Shown piece by piece: positions 1-8,378 of a stretch of 45,919 nt of DNA. A program made the position numbers and the translations under genes. The stretch is from Mycolicibacterium palauense (GTDB lineage: Bacteria; Actinomycetota; Actinomycetes; Mycobacteriales; Mycobacteriaceae), in the NCBI RefSeq assembly GCF_002592005.1, contig NZ_NVQF01000043.1, positions 1 to 45,919 on the forward strand, read 5' to 3'. Under the pieces are notes generated by a model. That model had not been told where the DNA came from. It saw nothing but the letters and a program-made list of their open reading frames with translations, and did not search any database. Within the stretch, counting starts at the first letter, position 1. Every line of letters starts with the position of its first letter.

Positions 1-240
1 GGTCAGGGTGGCGCCGGTGGGGTTGGTCAGGGTCAGGGTGAGGGTTTCGTTGGGTTCGACGGTGGTGTCGGCGGTGGTGGTGATGGTGACCTGTTGGCTG
101 GTTTGGCCGGGGGTGAAGGTCAGGGTGCCGGTGGTGGGGGTGTAGTCCTCGCCGGCGGTGGCGGTGCCGTCGGTGGTGGTGTAGTCGACGGTGACGGTGT
201 CGGTGGCGGCCTCGGAGAGGGTGACGGTGAAGGCCACGGT
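1..240. repeat. Intragenic repeat, Calx-beta copy 2
   Basis: This stretch repeats 685-924 at a constant offset of 684 bases (228 codons). The copies are nearly identical, including an unbroken match over about 42-150. It encodes the second Calx-beta domain of the chitinase. The near identity suggests recent duplication or gene conversion. Confidence 0.8.
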
Positions 241-3200
241 GCCGGTGTCTTCGGCCGCGGAGCCGCCGGTGATCGTCAGTGCCGGTGGGGTGGTGGGTTC
301 GGGGTCGCCGCCTCCATCGTCAACGCTGGTGCCGTTGACGGTGAAGTTGGTGACGGTGGTGGAGTCGCCGGTGGCTTGGAAGCCGAAGGTGACGCTTTGG
401 CCGGCGGCCAGCGCGGCGTTCCAGGCGGCGTTGTCGACGACGTAGTGGGTGCCCTCGTGGCTGGTGATCTCGCCGCTCCACAGGTTGGTGATCTGGGAGG
501 GGGTGTCGAATTCGACGGTCCAGCCGTTGAGGGCGGTGTCGCCGGCGGTCAGGGTCACCGAGGCGACGTAGCCCGAGCCCCAGTCGCTGCCGACCTGGTA
601 GAGCACCGAGGCGTCGGTGTCGGCGGGGGGTGGCGGTTCGGTGGCGGTGTCGTCGTTGGTGATGGTGGCGGTGGCCGTCGCGGTGCCCAGGGTGGCCCCG
701 GCGGGGTTGGTCAGGGTCAGGGACAGGGTTTCGTTGGGTTCGACGGTGGTGTCGGCGGTGGTGGTGATGGTGACCTGTTGGCTGGTTTGGCCGGGGGTGA
801 AGGTCAGGGTGCCGGTGGTGGCGGTGTAGTCCTCGCCGGCGGTGGCGGTGCCGTCGGTGGTGGCGTAGGCCACGGTGACGGTGTCGGTGGCGGCCTTCGA
901 CAGTGCCACGGTGAACACAACCGCCCCGTCGTCCTCGGCCGCCGACCCACCCGACACCGACACCACCGGCACCGACACGGTCGGCTCGCCCGCGTTGTCG
1001 AGGATGCCCTGCCACTTCTGCACCGTCGCGGCGTCGAGTGCGATCACGTTGCCGATCTGCAGATCGCCGATCGCCACCCCGTCGAGGGTGTAGGTCTGCT
1101 GGTTGCCGACGATCGCGATCCGGGTGGAACCGGTCTGCTCGCTGACGTCGAACTCGTCGGGGTGGAACCAGCCGAAGTCGAGCTTGTCGGTGGCCGGGTC
1201 GAAGTCGAGCACGGTGTCGGTGCCCCAGTGCCAGCCGATGACGGTGGTGGTGCCGCCCTCCACCGGGTCCCCACCCGTGCCGGTTCCGGTGCCGGGATCC
1301 ACCGGGTTGGCCACCCCGAAGTCGTTGAAGACGTCGCTGAAGGCGGCCGTGGGGTCGGACAGCCCCGAGGCGTCGTTGGTGGACTGGCCCAGGGTGCCGG
1401 GATTGTCCCGCTGCACCGACCACATCGACAGCATCCCCAGGCCCTTGGTGTTGGCGTAGTCGAGCAGCGCCTGGGCGTCGGCGACGGTGAACACCTCGGT
1501 GGTGATGTCGTTGACGCCGATCATCGGGGTGACGCCGAGCTGGCCGTAGCCGAATTCCTCGCCGTGCTGGGCGTAGAGCTGCGCCAGCTGGGTGTAGGTC
1601 GACTCGGCGGATTCGATGGCGTAGGCGCCCATGGACTGGGCGTCGGGTCCGCTGGTGGGTGCCGCGGACTCGCCGTAGTCCATCGCCATGATGTTGACCC
1701 CGTCGAGTCGCACGCCGGCCGCCAGCGCCGAGTCGACGACGGACAGGCCGTCGGAGGTCAGACCGCTGGGCAGGACCGGCAGGGTGTACCAGACCTTCAG
1801 GTCGGGCCGGTCCTGCTGCAGCAGCACCAGCGCGTCGCTGCGCAGGTCGACCGAGGCCTGATCGGCCACGGCGGCGCCCTCGATGTCGAAGTCGAGGCGA
1901 TCCAGGGAGTAGGTGTCGATCACCGCGCCGTAGGCGTCTGCCAGTGCCCGGGCGTCGAGCCCCTGGCCGGCGTAGACCTGCGCGATCGTGGTGTTCGCGA
2001 CACCGCCCAGCGAGACGGCGACCTCCCCGCCGGCGGCCTGGAACTCCGCGATGGACTGGTTGATCGCCACCGCCTGCTCGTGTGTCGAGTCGGGTTCCAG
2101 CGCCGCGAGTGCGGCCCAGGCGAGCTTGCCGTTCGGGTCCGCCTGCATGAAGCCCAGGTTCAGGAAGGACACCCCATAGGTCTGGGAGATCGCCAGCAGG
2201 TCGGGCACCGGGTAGTCACCCATGTCGACATAGGGCGCGAAGAAGGCCGCCCCCGTCTGCACCGCCGCGGCCTCCTCGGCGGTCAGCGCCGTCGTGGCCG
2301 CCGCCAGCGAGACCGTCTGGGCGGAGGTGTCGGCGGGCACGGTCTCTTCGGCCGTGGATTCGGCCGTCGGCTCGGAGGTGGATTCCGACGTGTCTGTAGT
2401 GGCCACCGCGTCCGGTTCGGCCTGGAGCTGCTGCTCTTCGGTGCGCCGGTAGGCGGCCACCATCAGGTCGAACAGCGGAGTGCCCACCGGTGTCGACGGG
2501 TCGGTCGGCAACGCGCCGAGGTCGGTCACCGCGTCCTGTACTGCCACGGCCTCCTCGCCCGACGACTGGCCCGACGACTCGCCCGAGGATTCGCCCGACG
2601 GTTCGGTCGCTGCCGAGGTGTCCACCGCCTCGACCGTGTCGGTGACCTCGGTGGCTGTCGAGGCCGTATCCGGCTGCGACTGCCCGGAGGTTGCGGTGTC
2701 GGCCGGCTCCGCCTGGTCGGTGGCGGCGGGTGCGTCGATCTCGGGATCGCCGACCGCCGCGGCCTCGGGGGCACGGTCGGTCGCCGGGCCGGTTGCCTGC
2801 TCGGTGGGCGGGTCCCCGGCCCGGCTGCCGGCCTGGGCCCGGCGCTGGGCCCGCTCCTGGGCGCGTTCCTGGGCTCGCTCCCGGGCATTCTGCAGGGCCT
2901 CCTCGACGGCGGCTGCCCGGGCCGCCTGCCTGGCCTCCCGCTTCGCCTGACGTTCGGCCCGTTTGGCCTCCCGCTCGGCCTGTCGTTCGGCCCGTTTGGC
3001 CTCCCGCTCGGCCTTCTTCTCCGCCCTGGTGGCCGCGCGCTCGGATGCCGCGCTGCCGGAGGACCCGGTGACGCCCGAGGCCCCGGACGTCCCGGAGGTC
3101 CCCGACCCCGTCGACTGGGCCGCCCCGCTGCTGGTCGAGGACCGTGCGCCCGCCGCGCCGCCGTCGCCGGTCCCGCCGTCGCCGGTGTCGGCATTACCGA

Positions 3201-3276
3201 CCGCCGGTGCGGCCACCCCGATCCCCAGTGCCACCGCCAGCGTTCCGACGCGTCCGATGTAGCGCGCGTGCCCCAT
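1..3276 (-). CDS. Secreted GH18 chitinase with CBM2 and Calx-beta domains (3' end outside window)
   Basis: The frame is open from ATG 3276 to the left edge: 1092 residues without a stop, so the C-terminus is missing. An AGGAAGG ribosome site lies 8 bases before the ATG. A signal-like hydrophobic N-terminus is followed by an Ala/Arg/Glu-rich charged helical stretch (about 55-120) and a Ser/Thr/Glu linker. The GH18 barrel spans about 345-655; residues 459-466 read DRLDFDIE, a perfect DxxDxDxE motif with E466 as the expected acid. Next come a domain starting near IGWHWGTDTV (about 676-755), a Calx-beta domain (about 762-873), a CBM2-like carbohydrate-binding module (about 889-981) and a second Calx-beta domain (from about 996). 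Family knowledge indicates hydrolysis of beta-1,4-GlcNAc polymers outside the cell. Substrate is inferred; the domains are clear. Confidence 0.88.
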   Translation of the reverse strand, partial: MGHARYIGRVGTLAVALGIGVAAPAVGNADTGDGGTGDGGAAGARSSTSSGAAQSTGSGTSGTSGASGVTGSSGSAASERAATRAEKKAEREAKRAERQAEREAKRAERQAKREARQAARAAAVEEALQNARERAQERAQERAQRRAQAGSRAGDPPTEQATGPATDRAPEAAAVGDPEIDAPAATDQAEPADTATSGQSQPDTASTATEVTDTVEAVDTSAATEPSGESSGESSGQSSGEEAVAVQDAVTDLGALPTDPSTPVGTPLFDLMVAAYRRTEEQQLQAEPDAVATTDTSESTSEPTAESTAEETVPADTSAQTVSLAAATTALTAEEAAAVQTGAAFFAPYVDMGDYPVPDLLAISQTYGVSFLNLGFMQADPNGKLAWAALAALEPDSTHEQAVAINQSIAEFQAAGGEVAVSLGGVANTTIAQVYAGQGLDARALADAYGAVIDTYSLDRLDFDIEGAAVADQASVDLRSDALVLLQQDRPDLKVWYTLPVLPSGLTSDGLSVVDSALAAGVRLDGVNIMAMDYGESAAPTSGPDAQSMGAYAIESAESTYTQLAQLYAQHGEEFGYGQLGVTPMIGVNDITTEVFTVADAQALLDYANTKGLGMLSMWSVQRDNPGTLGQSTNDASGLSDPTAAFSDVFNDFGVANPVDPGTGTGTGGDPVEGGTTTVIGWHWGTDTVLDFDPATDKLDFGWFHPDEFDVSEQTGSTRIAIVGNQQTYTLDGVAIGDLQIGNVIALDAATVQKWQGILDNAGEPTVSVPVVSVSGGSAAEDDGAVVFTVALSKAATDTVTVAYATTDGTATAGEDYTATTGTLTFTPGQTSQQVTITTTADTTVEPNETLSLTLTNPAGATLGTATATATITNDDTATEPPPPADTDASVLYQVGSDWGSGYVASVTLTAGDTALNGWTVEFDTPSQITNLWSGEITSHEGTHYVVDNAAWNAALAAGQSVTFGFQATGDSTTVTNFTVNGTSVDDGGGDPEPTTPPALTITGGSAAEDTGTVAFTVTLSEAATDTVTVDYTTTDGTATAGEDYTPTTGTLTFTPGQTSQQVTITTTADTTVEPNETLTLTLTNPTGATLT
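685..924. repeat. Intragenic repeat, Calx-beta copy 1
   Basis: Partner of the repeat at 1-240, offset 684 bases. It encodes the first Calx-beta domain, upstream of the CBM2 module in the protein. Differences between copies are scattered single bases. Confidence 0.8.
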
Positions 3277-3297
3277 GTCCCCGACCTTCCTGTTTGT

Positions 3298-3837
3298 TCA
3301 ATCCCGGTATTTGTCCGGGAATGAATTCGAATAACTGACGAACTGACGCAAAAAAAGATCACGAACAGATATCGCGACGGACACCCGCCGATAAAGGAGC
3401 GAGACCGACGAGAACTCCTCCGGAATTGCTGACCGGTCGCTCTGTCGGATCCGCACAGAATCGGTCGACTGTCGGCGCGCATGCGTCGGGCGGCGCCGTG
3501 GAATCGGCGGTCGCGCTCCGGCCGTGCGGTCCGCGGCATCCGTCGGGAGGGCGGCCGACGCTCGGGATTCGGGGTTGCCGGCCGGGTAGTAGGCCGGGTA
3601 ACTGCACGGATTCGGTCGCCGCCGAGGCTGGGCGTCCCGGTCCGCCGCGGCGTGAGTCGGTGTCGCGGATCCGTCCGGGTGGCCCGTCGCGTGGTGGGTC
3701 GGGAGGGCATCGGCGACGCCGGTGTCGTCGGCGGGGCGGCCGAGGGCGCGGGTGACACGGGCCGTCTCGACGTTGCTGAGCAGTTCTGCGGCAACGATGC
3801 GAGCGGCGCGGTTGTCAGGCGATGCGTATGTATCCAT
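3298..3837 (-). CDS. Possible small hypothetical protein upstream of the chitinase
   Basis: The ATG at 3837 has a GGAAG ribosome site 7 bases upstream and opens a 179-residue frame ending 21 bases before the chitinase start. The first 50 codons have strongly GC-biased third positions, and the start MDTYASPDNRAARIVAAELL looks like a normal protein. The rest is Pro/Arg/Ala-rich and the last 30 codons lose the codon bias. A sigma-A-like promoter lies at 3919-3946, so the gene would share a transcript with the chitinase. I recognise no family. It could instead be a long 5' leader, so confidence is modest. Confidence 0.4.
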   Translation of the reverse strand: MDTYASPDNRAARIVAAELLSNVETARVTRALGRPADDTGVADALPTHHATGHPDGSATPTHAAADRDAQPRRRPNPCSYPAYYPAGNPESRASAALPTDAADRTAGARPPIPRRRPTHARRQSTDSVRIRQSDRSAIPEEFSSVSLLYRRVSVAISVRDLFLRQFVSYSNSFPDKYRD

Positions 3838-3918
3838 GAGTGAACTTCCAGCGCCCGATCGCTGGTTGGGGGTTTTTAGGCGGTCCTCTCGCGGGCGGCG
3901 AGGGGAATGTGTTGCATG

Positions 3919-3946
3919 ACTATAGGACAAAGATGCGCATTGTTAA
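3919..3946 (-). promoter_or_regulatory. Promoter for the chitinase transcript
   Basis: On the minus strand, TTAACA (3946-3941) is separated by 16 bases from TATAGT (3924-3919), a good match to a housekeeping promoter. It points toward the small ORF at 3837 and the chitinase, predicting a start near 3912 and a leader of about 75 bases before the small ORF. Confidence 0.5.
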
Positions 3947-4278
3947 AGCCAATATGCCATTTTCCGATACGTCCGGGACCGCCATTAAGGCCGTAACCTA
4001 GCTAAGCTATTCAATGTATTCTCGCTGGCGGCCCCGAATCTATGTCCGACATTGGAGCCAGCTGTGTGTAGTCTCCGAAGACGCTGTGAGCGTTGGTGTA
4101 AACCTGCTGGACAAGTGCGGTTTGTCAACGGTGTGGACACCGGCCGGCCGCCGTGTCTTGCGGCACCGCGACGGAAAAGAGAAACTCGACCGCCGTCGTA
4201 TTTACGCGTGTATATGCGGTATTGAGATATCAAAAAATGCGCCGAATTAATTTCGGCGCGGTCCGTGGTGAATTCGGG

Positions 4279-4293
4279 GCCGGCTCAGCCGGC
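4279..4293 (-). terminator. GC hairpin after the cupin gene
   Basis: GCCGGC, a 3-base loop, then GCCGGC form a perfect hairpin 14 bases past the cupin stop codon. There is no run of T after it on the minus strand, so it is only a candidate terminator. Confidence 0.35.
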
Positions 4294-4307
4294 GCATCTG
4301 GGGGCGC

Positions 4308-4814
4308 TCAGATGACGAAGAAATTGTCGTGGTCGACAAAGAACTGGGTCCGCTCGGCGTCGGTCATCTCCGCCAGCCGCTGGAGCCCCTCGAAGTAGCC
4401 CTCTCTGGGGGCGCCCGGTGCGAACAGGATCAGGATCGATGCCGGGGCATCGGCCTCGTTGGCGAATCCGTGGATGCCCCCGGGCGGGACGTAGAGGAAG
4501 TCGCCGGTGTCGCCGTCGACCCAGCCGTTTCCGTCGTGCAGTCTCATGCGGCCCTCGAGGACGAAGAATGCCTCCGACATCGTGCGGTGGAAGTGCGGGC
4601 CCGGGCCGCCGGAGGCCGGTGGCAGGTCCACCCGGTAGAGGCCGTAATCGCCGCCGGTGCCGGCGCCGGTGACCAGGTAGTGATACCGCAAGCCGGAGCG
4701 CGACGTCAGCTCCGCCCCGGTGTCGTGGCGGCGTAACCGGGCGCTGATCTTCGGGTCGTCGGCGGTGTAGCGGGGCGGGGGATACGGGGAACCTGGCGGC
4801 ATGACCTGTGACAT
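4308..4814 (-). CDS. Cupin domain protein
   Basis: A 168-residue cytoplasmic protein with one cupin barrel. The metal-binding signature is visible as GPGPHFHRTMSEAFFVLEG at about 70-88 (the HxH and E ligands), with the second cupin motif around GDFLYVPPGGIHGF. Such small cupins often bind a metal and act as dioxygenases, isomerases or sensors; the substrate cannot be told here. It runs convergent to nothing close and lies 22 bases downstream of the SDR gene on the same strand, so the two may be co-transcribed. The start at 4814 is the most upstream ATG; an ATG four codons further in (MPPGSP) is an alternative. Confidence 0.85.
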   Translation of the reverse strand: MSQVMPPGSPYPPPRYTADDPKISARLRRHDTGAELTSRSGLRYHYLVTGAGTGGDYGLYRVDLPPASGGPGPHFHRTMSEAFFVLEGRMRLHDGNGWVDGDTGDFLYVPPGGIHGFANEADAPASILILFAPGAPREGYFEGLQRLAEMTDAERTQFFVDHDNFFVI

Positions 4815-4836
4815 GCCGCCAAGTCTGCTCCGCCGT

Positions 4837-5733
4837 CTACCGGGGGAAGGTCACTGCGGTCAGTTCCTCGGAGACCGCCCACAGCCGACGTTGCGCCGCC
4901 ACGTCGTGCGACCGGTCATTGGAGGCCACCACCTTGGGGTCGCCCTGTATCTCGAAGGCGCCGTCGGGCCCGTAGTACTGGCCGCCCAGCGCACTCGGGT
5001 CGACCGCCGCCCGAAGCTGCGGCAGCGCGCCCTTGTCCGCGTTCTGCGAGATGAGCCTGCTCAGTGGAACCAGGACCGCAGGCACGTGACGGATGAGTTC
5101 GGTGTTCGATCCGCCGGGGTGGGCGGCCACGGCGATGGTGTCGGTTCCTGCCAGTCGGCGCTGCAACTCATAGGTGAACAGCAGGTTGGCCAGCTTCGAC
5201 TGGGCGTAGGCGGAGAAGCGGTTGTAGCTCCGTTCCCACTGCAGGTCGTCGAACCGGATGCGGCCAAACCGATGCCCGATGCTGCTGACCGTGACCACGC
5301 GCGAGCCGGGGGTGGTCAACAACCGGCCGAGCAGGAGCCCGGTGAGCGCGAAATGGCCCAGGTGATTGGTGCCGAACTGCAGTTCGAAGCCGTCGGAGGT
5401 GCTCTGCCGGGGCGAGGGATACATCACCCCGGCGTTGTTGATCAACAGGTCGATCCGGTCGTGCCCGGCCAGCAGTGCGTCGGCCGCCGCGTGGACCGAG
5501 GCCAGCGAGGTGAGGTCGAGTTCCTGTACCGAGACCTCGGCACCCGCGGTGCGCCGGGAGATCAGGTCGGCGGCCGCCTTGCCCTTGTCGGGGTTGCGAA
5601 CCGCCAGCACGACGCGGGCCCCGGCGCCGGCGAGGGCCTTGGCGGTCTCGTAGCCCAGGCCGGTGTTGGCGCCGGTGATGACCGCGGTGCGGCCGCGCTG
5701 GTCGGGAATGTCGGCGGTGCTCCATCCGGGCAT
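4837..5733 (-). CDS. Short-chain dehydrogenase/reductase
   Basis: A classical SDR of 298 residues. The NAD(P)-binding TGANTGLG motif is at about 20-27, NNAGVM follows, and the catalytic YAQSK (YxxxK) is present. I place the start at ATG 5733 because AGGAGA lies 5 bases upstream and the Rossmann strand begins 14 residues in; a longer open frame reaches 5901 but its extra 56 residues are Arg/Gly-rich and overlap the TetR gene. The position next to groEL2 matches, from memory, the M. tuberculosis SDR Rv0439c. It is divergent from a TetR gene, its likely regulator. The substrate is unknown; the retinol-dehydrogenase-like subgroup is typical of this length. Confidence 0.88.
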   Translation of the reverse strand: MPGWSTADIPDQRGRTAVITGANTGLGYETAKALAGAGARVVLAVRNPDKGKAAADLISRRTAGAEVSVQELDLTSLASVHAAADALLAGHDRIDLLINNAGVMYPSPRQSTSDGFELQFGTNHLGHFALTGLLLGRLLTTPGSRVVTVSSIGHRFGRIRFDDLQWERSYNRFSAYAQSKLANLLFTYELQRRLAGTDTIAVAAHPGGSNTELIRHVPAVLVPLSRLISQNADKGALPQLRAAVDPSALGGQYYGPDGAFEIQGDPKVVASNDRSHDVAAQRRLWAVSEELTAVTFPR

Positions 5734-5764
5734 GACATCTCCTGCAATAGAATGGTTAAACGGA

Positions 5765-5804
5765 GCGTGCGCCCCGGTTGCCTTCGAATATACGGAACGC
5801 ACGC
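5765..5804. promoter_or_regulatory. Inverted repeat in the SDR/TetR divergent gap
   Basis: GCGTGCG at 5765-5771 is mirrored by CGCACGC at 5798-5804 in the short divergent region. The flanks of both arms are also similar (CCCC next to each). It could be an operator for the neighbouring TetR protein, though the arms are farther apart than in a compact TetR site. Confidence 0.3.
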
Positions 5805-5852
5805 CCCGCTTTGTCAATGCCCCGCTCGGGCCCGTCACGAGGTGGTGTGCGC

Positions 5853-6446
5853 GTGAGCCAACCCGGCGCCCGACCCGGCCGCGAGGGCCGCCCGTCGGCA
5901 CGGCCCCTGCGCGCCGACGCGGCGCGCAACCGCGACCGCGTCCTCAAAGTCGCCTACGAGCTGTTCGCCGAGCAGGGCCCATCGGTGCCGATCGACGACA
6001 TCGCGCGCCGCGCCGGTGTCGGGGCGGGTACCGTCTACCGCCATTTCCCGACCAAGGAGGCCCTCTTCCGGGCGGTCGTCGACGACCGGGTGCGTCAGAT
6101 CGTGGAGCATGCGCGGGAACTCCTGGCCGCCGACCCGGGCACCGCCCTGTTCGGTTTTCTGCGCGAGATGGTGCGCGCCGGTGCGGCCGACCACGGCATG
6201 GTCGACGCGCTGACCGGGTACGGAATCGACGTGGCCACGGCGGCACCCGGCGCCGAAGCGGCGTTCCTGGGGGTCCTGGAGTCGCTGCTGTCCGCCGCGC
6301 AGCGCGCGGGCACGGTGCGCGCCGATGTCGGTGTCGCCGAACTGAAGGCGTTGATGACGGTGGGCAAGTCCGGTCAGGACCACGGGAGCGACGTCGCCGA
6401 GCGGATCGCCGCCGTCATCGTCGACGGCTTGCGACCACCGGGTTAA
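5853..6446 (+). CDS. TetR/AcrR-family transcriptional regulator
   Basis: A 197-residue regulator. The N-terminal helix-turn-helix spans about 18-65: RDRVLKVAYELFAEQG, then IARRAGVGAGTVYRHFPTKE, the canonical TetR recognition helix. The C-terminal ligand-binding half is helical (AERIAAVIVDGLRPPG at the end). GTG 5853 is chosen because a GAGG-type site precedes it; ATG 5778 and 5814 in the same frame are alternatives that add a Pro/Arg-rich leader. It is divergent from the SDR gene, so repression of the SDR (and itself) is the usual expectation. The ligand is unknown. Confidence 0.85.
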   Translation: MSQPGARPGREGRPSARPLRADAARNRDRVLKVAYELFAEQGPSVPIDDIARRAGVGAGTVYRHFPTKEALFRAVVDDRVRQIVEHARELLAADPGTALFGFLREMVRAGAADHGMVDALTGYGIDVATAAPGAEAAFLGVLESLLSAAQRAGTVRADVGVAELKALMTVGKSGQDHGSDVAERIAAVIVDGLRPPG

Positions 6447-6462
6447 GCGCTGAGCGATCTTC

Positions 6463-6488
6463 TTGCACTCGGAGGTCCCGAGTGCTAA
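6463..6488. promoter_or_regulatory. CIRCE operator 1 (HrcA site)
   Basis: TTGCACTC, nine bases, GAGTGCTAA: only one base short of the CIRCE consensus. A TTGCAC hexamer at its left end sits 17 bases before TAAGAA, so bound HrcA would cover a promoter. Confidence 0.92.
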
Positions 6489-6496
6489 GAATGCAG

Positions 6497-6523
6497 TTGG
6501 CACTCGCGATGGGTGAGTGCTAG
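6497..6523. promoter_or_regulatory. CIRCE operator 2 (HrcA site)
   Basis: TTGGCACTC, nine bases, GAGTGCTAG, a second CIRCE element 8 bases after the first and about 100 bases before groEL2. The pair is typical of mycobacterial groEL2. Confidence 0.9.
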
Positions 6524-6626
6524 GTCGGGACGGTGAGATCGAGGCCCTGACAGCCGAGGTCGTCCGTCGCGGGCACTGCACCCGGCCCCGAACGTGTCAT
6601 CCCCGATCCGGAGGAATCACTTCGCA

Positions 6627-8252
<1,626 letters not shown>

Positions 8253-8274
8253 GTCCAGCCCTCACACACACGGG

Positions 8275-8306
8275 AAAGCCCGGCTCCTCTGGGAGCCGGG
8301 CTTTTT
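8275..8306 (+). terminator. Rho-independent terminator of groEL2
   Basis: A 13-base perfect stem (AAAGCCCGGCTCC with GGAGCCGGGCTTT), a TCTG loop and a T-run, starting 22 bases after the groEL2 stop. Confidence 0.92.
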
Positions 8307-8378
8307 CGTCGTTCCGACGAGTGCGGGGCCAAACCCGGCGCAACGGGGATTCCGGGTGTTCGGGCCGCGCCGTGCGCC

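Larger units (their letters stand above)
3838..4307. other. AT-richer intergenic region
   Basis: About 470 bases between the divergently oriented small ORF and the end of the cupin gene. It is visibly less GC-rich than the flanks. Apart from the promoter at 3919-3946 and the hairpin at 4279-4293, I see no credible gene: frames crossing it are short and lack the codon bias of neighbouring genes. Confidence 0.6.

Noticed and set aside
94..3324. 1076-residue plus-strand open frame
   Set aside because: It is a GC-rich shadow of the minus-strand chitinase: Gly/Val/Arg-only composition, no domain and no codon bias.
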